This document shows positions 56,853-64,000 of a DNA stretch of 64,000 nt, one piece after another. The first letter of the stretch is position 1; each line of letters opens with the position of its first letter. This DNA is from Henricia sp. BOLD:AAB3569 (lineage: Eukaryota > Echinodermata > Asteroidea > Spinulosida > Echinasteridae), in contig JBBELK010000034.1 in the NCBI GenBank assembly GCA_037783545.1, forward strand, positions 248,001 to 312,000. Reading direction: 5' to 3'. Below the pieces are notes generated by a model. That model ran no database searches and was not told the origin of the DNA. It saw only the letters and a program-made list of their open reading frames with translations. The translations under genes and the position numbers were made by a program.

Positions 56853-58073
56853 ATGATGGATGAGAACCACTTACAAACAGACGACACAATGTGCGAATTC
56901 GACCAAGTTTTGAATCTGACGGCCCAGGACCAAGCATCCAAGTACCTGGTAGCAATCAGCGAACGACTTGGAATCATCGTGGGGATGTTGGTGGTACTTG
57001 CCCTCGGGTTGACCAGTAATTTTACATTTCTCTACGTAGTGTACAAGCTGCCACACTTGCAAACAATCAAAGGCTCTTTTCTTGTCAATCTGGCCGTTGC
57101 TGATATCCTTTTCCTGGTTGTGACGGTCTTCATGTATGTTTTTTTCCTTGGAGCCAGCCCTGTGCGCAGTGATTACAACATGGCCAGTATCTTTAACTGT
57201 GTGGGTGTGTTCTTCGTCCCGCATATCACCTACTTCATGTCCATCTGTGTCATGACGGTCATATCCAGGGAGCAGTTTTACGCTATTTGCAACCCCATCC
57301 AACACCGGGTTATGAATACCAAAACTCGGGCGGTACGTCTCTGCCTGGTGTCTCTATGCATGGCAGCAATCCTCACGGCCATGGTGATGCCCAAGTATGG
57401 AAAACTGGTCAAGTCTTGCATCATCTGGCCGGACGAGGACAAGTACAGCGAGCTACCACGGATGGTTGGATTCTGCCGGCCTGTTGACTCCTGGTGGCTA
57501 GTGGTCGGCCATTTGGTGACCGTGTCTCCGTTCCTTATTGTGTTGCCTTGCAACCTCTACATGTACATTCGCATTGTGAAAGTGCTGAGGTGTCAATCAG
57601 TCTACAAGATGGATGGTCAGAATCGCCTGCCTCCCAAGACCCTAAAGATTCGCAAGGAGGTGACCAGAATGGTCATCATTAAGGGCACGGTGTTCATCCT
57701 ATGCCAAGCCATCAACCAGATCGTCGCCATATTCTACGGCATCACATTCCTGGCCGGAATCTCTGTCAGCGAAACCTACGAACGCTTAGCAGTGGTCATT
57801 GATATCGGCCGGATTGCAGTCCTCCTTAATTCGGCCATCACTCCCATGATCTATGCCTTATTCAGTCCCCTCTACCATCCAGCCTTCAAGCAGGCATTTG
57901 GCTTTTCAACAACAAAATCAAGAGAGCCCCTACAAACACCCGCCGTGATTTCTCTAAGGTCAACCAGAAGTCCCACCATCCCATCATCTGGTCAAAATAT
58001 GTGCAACGCAAATTCGCATAACACTAAAGAGGTCCAGGCAAATCCTCCGAATGACAATGACAGAGATGGCTAA
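56853..58073 (+). CDS. Class A (rhodopsin-like) GPCR, single exon, 406 aa
   Basis: Seven hydrophobic segments lie at about residues 38-65, 75-99, 114-138, 160-180, 215-243, 272-297 and 315-338. Class A landmarks are Asn56 in TM1 (GLTSN), LAVAD in TM2 (Asp84), Cys116 at the top of TM3, loop-2 cysteines 189 and 208, Pro231-332-type prolines in TM5 and TM7, and NSAITPMIY in TM7. Departures are notable: D/ERY is SREQF (138-142), the TM6 CWxP is CQAI, the TM4 Trp is missing, and N/DPxxY is TPMIY. The N-terminus has an N-glycosylation site (NLT at 21). The ATG at 56853 is the first Met of the frame; a TTG two codons earlier is not a plausible start. It most resembles peptide-type receptors, but the ligand is not identifiable. 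It lies in the E3-E4 intron of the TSR gene, on the opposite strand, with its own reading frame intact. Confidence 0.9.
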   Translation: MMDENHLQTDDTMCEFDQVLNLTAQDQASKYLVAISERLGIIVGMLVVLALGLTSNFTFLYVVYKLPHLQTIKGSFLVNLAVADILFLVVTVFMYVFFLGASPVRSDYNMASIFNCVGVFFVPHITYFMSICVMTVISREQFYAICNPIQHRVMNTKTRAVRLCLVSLCMAAILTAMVMPKYGKLVKSCIIWPDEDKYSELPRMVGFCRPVDSWWLVVGHLVTVSPFLIVLPCNLYMYIRIVKVLRCQSVYKMDGQNRLPPKTLKIRKEVTRMVIIKGTVFILCQAINQIVAIFYGITFLAGISVSETYERLAVVIDIGRIAVLLNSAITPMIYALFSPLYHPAFKQAFGFSTTKSREPLQTPAVISLRSTRSPTIPSSGQNMCNANSHNTKEVQANPPNDNDRDG

Positions 58074-58144
58074 AGGCATTTAATGAGTTTACAGAGCTTC
58101 AATACATAGCCTGTACGCTGAATTCCATGAAACTTAGAAGAGAC

Positions 58145-58233
58145 TTCCACCTGAACATCGAGATACATAGGTGGGTGGTGCCATTGGCAGCCGACAGCCA
58201 GAGACATCAGGTAATCCCCTTAATCTTCACAAA
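58145..58233 (+). repeat. Dispersed repeat related to 1-97
   Basis: Starts ACATCGAGATACATAGG and ends AATCCCCTTAATC. Inverse of the sequence at the left window edge. It begins about 70 bp after the GPCR stop codon. Confidence 0.72.
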
Positions 58234-58239
58234 ATACAT

Positions 58240-58445
58240 GTAATTCTCTCCGGGATCTTTTCTGTGCATTACACATCGCACCAGATCAATGGCTTTACAT
58301 CCCTTCCGAATAATGGATCAGTTGTGGTTAAGCACCTTGCTCAAGGGCACAGGTACCACAACCAGGCGTCGAACCTGCAATGCCAAGTTTTTACTACAAT
58401 ATTGCGAGTCAATGACATATTAACCACTCGGCCACGGTACCCCAA
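58240..58445 (-). mobile_element. SINE-E 5' part
   Basis: Minus-strand head GGTACCGTGGCCGAGTGGTT, then the CCTTGAGCAAGGTGC run, matching 53930-54122 in order. No tail. Confidence 0.77.
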
Positions 58446-58818
58446 CATGACAATAGCCCAGCATGACAATGAAGTCAATCTTGGCACTGACAACTATTAG
58501 GCTTCCAGCTTTTACATTTCGAACATTCGATAGAGGAAGCTTAAGTGTTGGGTCTTCAGCTTGGTTCAGTAGACAAAGACGAAGATTTAACTCTCTTAGA
58601 GACAAATAAGGGGGCAACCAAGATGTCGATTGCAAAGATGAATCAGCAAGCAACAAAACTGTGTCGTGAACAGCTGGCCTGTTACAGCCTGTTATGCCCG
58701 GTTAGCAGGATGTGCCCAAAAGATATATCCCACAAAATCAAGTGTTGAAAAAAAACATTGTGATCTTTTTCCGTTGCCAAAAGATAAGATGGCTTTTCTC
58801 AGTTACTTGCCACATTTG

Positions 58819-58961
58819 TATTAAAGGCACAGGCTCGTCGGCAATGTGCGCCCGCCAAATTCGTGCTCGAAACACGCAGCTCCATGCCTTTGCTATGGAG
58901 CTGCGTATTGCATGGCACACATTTGGCGGGCGCGCATTGCTGACGAGCCTGTGCCTTTAAT
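58819..58961. mobile_element. Palindromic MITE bounded by TTAA (~143 bp)
   Basis: TTAAAGGCACAGGCTCGTC at the left mirrors GACGAGCCTGTGCCTTTAA at the right, and the arms pair inward to AGCTCCATGCC/TTTGCTATGGAGCT. TTAA at both edges suggests a piggyBac-like target site; that is inference from the edges only. Confidence 0.85.
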
Positions 58962-59889
58962 CACGTAATGTCATTTTTGCACTAATGTTTATTAAGTTGC
59001 TACTATCGACAATAATGGCAAATTACCTTACATTTGTTTGCATTGTGCACACTTGTGCTAGATGGTTCCATACCACCATTATGTGTCTTGTACATGATGA
59101 TGTCATCATGACGTCACTTAAATATGTATGAGAGACAACAAAGGTGATCTTAACCAATAAGCAATGTACATGTGACGTTTGAACTTCATCATTGCAAAAA
59201 ACTATGCAAAACAACAAAGCATACGAATTTCACTCTTATATGTAATAATGCCATGCTTTGATGACATCAAGCTTTGAAAGAATTGACCGTGAGCCACAAC
59301 ATGTACTAATTTTGAGCCAGTTTGCAAAAACTCAATACGTTTTTTTGCCATTTTTAACTTGCCACTAGGGGGCGCTTAAAGAATTTCCTCCCAAAAATCT
59401 TAAGTTTTTCCGACTCGAAATTTTGTTTTTTCCCATCAAATCTGCACATGCTAATGCTAGATGAGTCATTTTAAGAAAAAAAAATTCTGATCAATTTCCT
59501 AACTCTTCCTAATTTCAGATGAAGTTTCATGATGATCCGAATTATGTAAGTGATACCAAAAAAAATGGCCAAAAGGACTATGTGCTTTGTCTATATTTAG
59601 AAAAATCAGAACAAAAAGGTAAGCTTTTTCGCCGCAAGCGAAAATGCAAACAAAAGGCACTACACCAACCAAAGTTATCACACAAAACACTACTCATATT
59701 TGACTATATCTTGGTCAAAATATACGAATGAAAAATGACAGGTACTGTAAAAATATGCAAAGATACACGTTGGAAATAACTCGTTGGAAAAAACTTTATT
59801 AATCCTCGCACTTATGTTAAGGGCGGACAGATCATAATATAAAGCCAGCACTCGCTCCGCTCTCACAATCATCCTCACAGTTAAAAGGC
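58962..59889. other. Part of intron E3-E4 right of the GPCR
   Basis: About 930 bases with no recognised gene or repeat. Contains AT-rich runs and several unrelated short frames. Confidence 0.55.
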
Positions 59890-61067
59890 CAAGACACCAT
59901 CAGGCTGATTTGCACCTGATACGCCGGTTGAAGCCGGAGACTTGGTCTCCCTCCACGGCGATCGCAATAAGACGAAGAGACATAGCCGCGCTATCTCGTC
60001 ACATCCATTGAGGGGTTGTGGTGTAATGTTCGCAAGTTTGTTGGTAACCAACTCAGAGCGTCATCCTACCATATTAAACGGTCAGAGTGCTTCAAAGTCC
60101 CGTTCGTCATCACACGTAAATCCAATCCAACCCAGCATTCGGTCGACCAACCAGGACAGTGATGACAAGGTTGATCCTCCTTCAGTGCCCATCCCTCTAC
60201 TCCCCCCGGACATTCCTCCCATCCTCTCAATGCCAGCTGGGCACATTGTCGGTACACCCCCCGTGGATACCCCATCCTGGCCTTCCGAGGTCGACGTTGC
60301 CACTCCTGACCAACCGGTTCTGCCACAGTCAGCTCCCCAGGCGGAACCCCTCTCCGAACCAAGTGCATCTACCCCAAATACGCATCTTAGACGTTCAACT
60401 CGCCCCCACAAACCCCAATCCTACTTGGACGATTACTGGACTGAGTTCTAACTGTAAACGGTTGTGCACGTCTAAGGTGCCCTCCTGTGGAGCGGCATAA
60501 TATGGGGCAGAATAATCCCCCGGGCCGGAGGGCAGTCTACCACTGTGATGGCCCTTCCCTGTTTTCTAATTGTTTGCAGAGTTTAAATTGTTTGCTTTTG
60601 CTTAAATTCAACCCTTTTGTGGAGTGTTACATGTACGATATGGGGCAGAATAATCCCCAGGGCCGGAGGGCAGTCTATCCCAGTGATGGCCCTTCACTAT
60701 TTTGTAGAACGTAGTTTTAGTTACGTACGATGTAGTTTAATTGGCTTACTTTCAACCATTTTGGGTCAGATCCCATGTCATTATACTCGGTCAGTACCGG
60801 AATGTGTTACACCTTTGCCTTTCTCGTTCATACATACTTTATTTTCCTCCTTGAAAACAAAGGGAAAAAAGAAAAAAGGTGTTACGCTAGTGATTGTTAG
60901 TGCGCCCTCTAGCGCCCATTAGTTCTTCATCCGGGCTCTTGTGGCCCTTCGTCATGGTTGTTAATCCTGTCGTATTTACCCAAGGTGTGTCGTTACCGTG
61001 ATATAAATAAACGTCGCTTTGTTGGCAAGATTGGTATATAATCGTTGTTATTCTACGTGTCGGAACA
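59890..61067 (+). mobile_element. 3' end of an LTR retrotransposon, frameshifted, with probable 3' LTR
   Basis: From 59935 the sequence reads GDLVSLHGDRNKTK, a typical start of the integrase C-terminal region. A one-base shift near 59990 moves the conserved reading to another frame (WCNVRKFVGNQLR). A Pro/Ser-rich tail ends in RRSTRPHKPQSYLDDYW at 60451. A purine-rich tract (60862-60879) directly precedes a candidate 188-bp LTR (60880-61067) that starts TGTTACG and ends GGAACA. No gag, protease or reverse transcriptase and no 5' LTR are present. The LTR limits are my estimate from TG...CA ends only. Confidence 0.7.
60499..60714 (+). repeat. Two direct copies of a ~70-bp unit
   Basis: A unit beginning ATATGGGGCAGAATAATCCC occurs at about 60499-60568 and again at 60638-60708, about 140 bases apart, with few differences. 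It lies between the end of the element reading frame and its 3' LTR, so it is probably part of the LTR element. Confidence 0.75.
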
Positions 61068-61381
61068 ATCCCCGTCCTTCACTGGCACAAAGCGACATCC
61101 AAGTACTGTATGTGTAATAAGACAATTTTTATTTTCACGAACTGATACAAACTAGCGAAGTATATTTATGGAGTGAGTTTTTGTGTCATGCATTTTCAAA
61201 GCATTTTTGTCAAATAAATCTACCGAAGGCTTGGGTGTCAGTTTGTGGAACCAAAATCTTTGCATTACGAGTATGTGTGCGATATGGACGTCACTGTGCA
61301 TTTCCATGAAGTGTACACGAACTGAACATGGGCATTAGTTCGCGGTGTCAGAAAAAAGATATAAATGAAAAGTTTTCTTAC

Positions 61382-61546
61382 AGGTTGCCAGTCTCCGTGT
61401 TTCCAGGCAGCACATTCAGTAATTTGACAGTGTCTTCTGGAGGCGGGTAACAAAGCGGGGTCACACTCACTGTCATCAACATGCTGGTTGCCACGGTAAC
61501 ACCTTACTGGCCGTAACTGGGTGCCTTGACCGCATGTGACCGAACA
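61382..61546 (-). CDS. ADAMTS9/20-like: Exon E3: TSR 3 (55 aa)
   Basis: Starts CSVTCGQGTQLRPVRC and ends KHGDWQP. Six cysteines; acceptor cttctag/TGT, donor CCT/gtaaga. Within the 165-bp group it is the most diverged in its middle (CYRGNQHVDDSECDPALLPAS) and has QP rather than GP or GQ before the splice. The next exon is 6.9 kb away, and that intron holds the nested GPCR gene and an LTR-element remnant. Confidence 0.9.
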
Positions 61547-61956
61547 CTAGAAGTAAAGAAGTATTTAATTGTAATAGACCATATCGAATGGCTGCCATCT
61601 ATAAGATAGTTTCTTTGTACTGCAGGACATGCATAGTTGGACTTTTTGTGCTTACATTGTTGAACAACTTAAACAACAAAAGCTGCCAACAAAAACTGCC
61701 CTACCAGAGGCCAATTTTGTGCTAATGCAGGCTCTGGCTATTTCATGGAGACTGTAACCATAAAGCCCCTTTCACACATTCACAGATAAGACGCCGGATG
61801 ATGCATGCCGGATGGCTGGTCCGGCACCATCCGTGATGATGCCTGATGATCCCCGAGCACCTTTTTGCTTCCACATCCAAATTGGAGATTGCAAATTTCC
61901 TGGTTTTTTCCCCCCCATGGATTGTTAGACCCGAACAAATCTGAACAAGCTCCTTT
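61547..61956. other. Part of intron E2-E3
   Basis: Has a degraded end of the GACCGTATCGAATAG MITE (61572-61635), a short GCCGGATG-rich inverted stretch (61785-61850) and a partial AAGGAGCATGT-type MITE (61857-61960). Confidence 0.65.
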
Positions 61957-62570
61957 AAAGGTAGTCTACATGTACATGATTGGTAAACCGTTACAAATAG
62001 TTTTATCTCCCTGTGTGATTGAAGAGATGCATGATTAAAACCACCCCGAGTAAAAGTCAGTTCCGTACTTTATCCAACTTTTGACAAAAACGGTCAAAAA
62101 CTGTCGTTCTTCTCCCGAGCGCTTTACAGTCACTTCGCCCCAAATTCACCGCACGAAATGATTTTTGGCCAAAGTGGCATTTTGGCAAAGTGGCATTTTG
62201 GCAAAGTGGCATTTTGGCAAAGTGGTGTTTGGGCGAATTGGTGTTTGGGCAAAGTGGCGTTTGGGCAAAGTGATCCAGGGCAAAGTGGCGTTTGGGCAAA
62301 GTGGTCCTAGGGCGAAGTGGTCCTTGGGCGAAGTGGTTTTTGGGCCAAGTGACCTTTGGGCGAAGTGACCGTCATTGTTTGAAAAAATAATTTTCGTCTC
62401 ATGAGACGAAAATTAATTGTTTTACTCATTTCTCAAAGACTACAGAACTTCAGACAAAACCATTTCAGGGGAAGTTTTCTACCGTCATCATGTTTATATT
62501 GTGTATTAAAGTTATGTGTAAATCAGTGAACATTTCTGATTTTCGAGATACCAATCATGTGTTCTACCCA
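61957..62570. mobile_element. VNTR-MITE family copy 3
   Basis: Ends AAAGGTAGTCTACATGTACA and GATACCAATCATGTGTTCTA. The central tandem (62165-62370) uses units such as GGCAAAGTGGCATTTTG and GGGCGAAGTGGTCCTTG, different in sequence and length from copies 1 and 2. The right part (GTCTCATGAGACGAAAATTA, CCGTCATCATGTTTATATTG) is conserved. Confidence 0.87.
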
Positions 62571-62628
62571 TGAAATTGGCCCCTTCCCACAAACATGGCT
62601 TTCAGTGCAGAGATTTTATACCACATAC

Positions 62629-62793
62629 CTGCCCCCATTCTCCTTGCATCCACATCGGACATTCCTCCATGTCACATGACGACACCAAATTCGGCCTGCT
62701 GTCCGAATCGCAGTGACTGACATCCACTTTTTGGTTGCCTTGGTAACAACTAACTTGTCGCCGACGTTCACCATTACCACAGGTCACCGAACA
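62629..62793 (-). CDS. ADAMTS9/20-like: Exon E2: TSR 2 (55 aa)
   Basis: Starts CSVTCGNGERRRQVSC and ends QGEWGQ. Six cysteines, CYQGNQKVDVSHCD core and 165 bp length match its neighbours. Acceptor atcaacag/TGT, donor CAG/gtatgt. It lies 59 bp above the end of a variable-repeat MITE (61957-62570), so that element sits just inside the following intron. Confidence 0.92.
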
Positions 62794-63684
62794 CTGTTGA
62801 TTGAAACATCAATAAACTGCCATATTACTGAAATTTTTTAATTGTTGCATCCATGACCGTGTTCTCCACTGCTAAACTTTTTATCCGGGTGCGCTGAGCA
62901 GCAGTGTTTGCCGCGTGACGGCGCTGTTTAAAACGAATGCATGCAACTGCCATGGCAGTTATCGACCACAGATTGGTTCGCCAATGCGATTGATATGCGT
63001 GGTAAGTAAACGATAATGACACCAGTGGCCAGCAAATCATGTTTGGTGACTTTACACCTAATTTTATAATGACTTGGCTGTATTTTCAAAGCATTTTAGA
63101 GGGGAAAATGGATTATTGTTGTCCGGGCGGCAAATTTTTGTCCGGTCGCAAACGGTACCTCTGATGATTTTGTCCGGGCAGCGCGCCCGGACAAAACCGG
63201 TGGTGGAGAACACTGCAAGAACATTCAGAATTGTAGGGTACTTCCTGGAATTGTCAAGATAATAGGATTGATTCCTCAAAAAGACAAAACTGCATTTCCG
63301 ATTTCCAACTTAGAATCAATTCTAATCAACTCAGAAGAGATGATTTTACCCAAACCTAGCACATACAAGTCTTGTTTTTGCCTCAGCCTCTGTGTGCTAT
63401 CGCATCGAATAGGTTTTATCCCCCCCATTTGTGCGTGTGATGCGCAAACGTGGAAACCATTAACACATTTCATTCTCACGTCCAAGTTGCGTTTTGGTGC
63501 ACCATTTTCGGCTAAAACTGTTTTGTTGTTTTCGTCAGTATCTTTGAAGAACCAGAACCAGACTAAATATCGTTAAAGCAATCCTATAAATAACCTCCCA
63601 TGTTACTTGCTCACGACCAATAGGAATTCGTAAACTGTCTTTGGTATTTTAAGAATGACTTTTCAAACTTTCAGAACAACTCAC
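62794..63684. other. Intron E1-E2
   Basis: Contains a transposon-end-like stretch (63118-63215) with mirrored GTCCGGGC/GCCCGGAC and TACCTCTGATGATTTTGTCC, shared with 5565-5636. No exon seen. Confidence 0.6.
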
Positions 63685-63849
63685 CGGTCCCCAGCTGCCT
63701 TCCTGCCACACAGGGCATTCTCCCATGTCGCAGGTTACCAGTGATTCTGGCTCGAGGCTGCGATTACATTGGCTGAAATCGACAACAAAGTTGCCTTGGT
63801 AACAGCTGACCAATCGTTGCTTCTCCCCTTGACCGCAGGAAACAGAGCA
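63685..63849 (-). CDS. ADAMTS9/20-like: Exon E1: TSR 1 (55 aa)
   Basis: Reads CSVSCGQG at the start and EGSWGP at the end, with all six TSR cysteines. Acceptor is ccacag before TGC and donor is gtgagt after CCG, both phase 0. It carries the CYQGN...VDFSQC core shared by E1-E9. The CSVSCGQG start fits the POFUT2 O-fucosylation consensus (C-x-x-S/T-C-x-x-G). This is the most 5' exon in the window; upstream exons must lie beyond 64000. Confidence 0.92.
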
Positions 63850-64000
63850 CTGTGGACAGTGAAAGAAACCACGATTGACTTTAAAGTCCTCTACTTTTCT
63901 TTCATAAGCACTTCATTAAACAATGCTCATACGGGACCAGTTTTTTACTTGTATGTCACACAAACCCCAGTAGCTAAATCATATTCCCTCATAAGTTGCG

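Larger units (their letters stand above)
2034..63849 (-). other. ADAMTS9/20-like: Locus: GON-domain ADAMTS-like gene with 26 TSRs (partial at both ends)
   Basis: Twenty-one exons on the minus strand join in frame with GT/AG borders to give 26 thrombospondin type 1 repeats and then the start of a GON domain. In the known family (worm GON-1, vertebrate ADAMTS9 and ADAMTS20) such proteins are secreted metalloproteases that act on extracellular matrix proteoglycans, and GON sits at the C-terminus after 14-17 or so TSRs. Here 26 TSRs are present in the window alone. TSR introns are phase 0 immediately before the first Cys, so the W-x-x-C-S-x-T-C-G motif is split between exons (for example WGP|CSVTCG). 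The protease domain would lie above 64000 and is not seen, so a non-catalytic GON/TSR protein cannot be excluded. The end of GON lies below position 1. Confidence 0.88.

Noticed and set aside
59942-60451. 169-codon plus-strand frame as a host gene
   Set aside because: Its start is retroelement integrase-tail sequence, the conserved reading shifts frame, and it leads to a purine tract and LTR-like sequence.

Overview
This window is eukaryotic DNA, most likely from a marine deuterostome invertebrate. An echinoderm is my best guess, a lancelet the main alternative. The basis is the spliced gene structure with long introns, dense short inverted-repeat transposons, several tRNA-derived SINE families, CR1-like and Penelope-like retroelements, and a large secreted thrombospondin-repeat gene. 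The phylum is inference; no sequence here settles it.

One gene dominates. On the minus strand, 21 exons from 63849 down to 2034 splice in frame into about 5,131 coding bases (about 1,710 residues). They encode 26 thrombospondin type 1 repeats (TSRs) followed by the first half of a GON domain. TSRs plus GON are the hallmark of the GON-1/ADAMTS9/ADAMTS20 family of secreted metalloproteases. The propeptide, protease, disintegrin-like and first TSR parts would lie beyond 64000, and the end of GON below position 1, so the protease itself is not seen. Exons E1-E9 (63.8-47.1 kb) are nine exons of exactly 165 bp, one TSR each. E10-E14 (45.0-35.4 kb) are longer and more varied, and one carries a Ser/Pro-rich linker. 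A 23.9 kb intron follows. E15 (11473-10049) is one 1,425-bp exon with eight tandem TSRs. E16-E19 (8.4-5.1 kb) hold the last four TSRs, and E20-E21 (3.1-2.0 kb) the GON domain. Every TSR intron is phase 0 and falls just before the first cysteine, so single TSR exons can be gained or lost without breaking the frame. Introns near GON change to phase 1 and 2.

The only other convincing gene is an apparently intronless class A GPCR on the plus strand (56853-58073), nested in the E3-E4 intron of the TSR gene and facing the opposite way.

The introns are packed with mobile DNA. These include a dead non-LTR retrotransposon (4.3-3.1 kb), a CR1-like LINE 3' end (39.4-40.3 kb), a GIY-YIG-bearing Penelope-like fragment (43.0-43.5 kb) and the 3' end of an LTR element (59.9-61.1 kb). 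There are at least four SINE families and about ten foldback/MITE families, several nested in one another, plus several minisatellites. No bacterial features, CRISPR arrays or rRNA were seen. The tRNA-like sequences are SINE heads, not clear tRNA genes.
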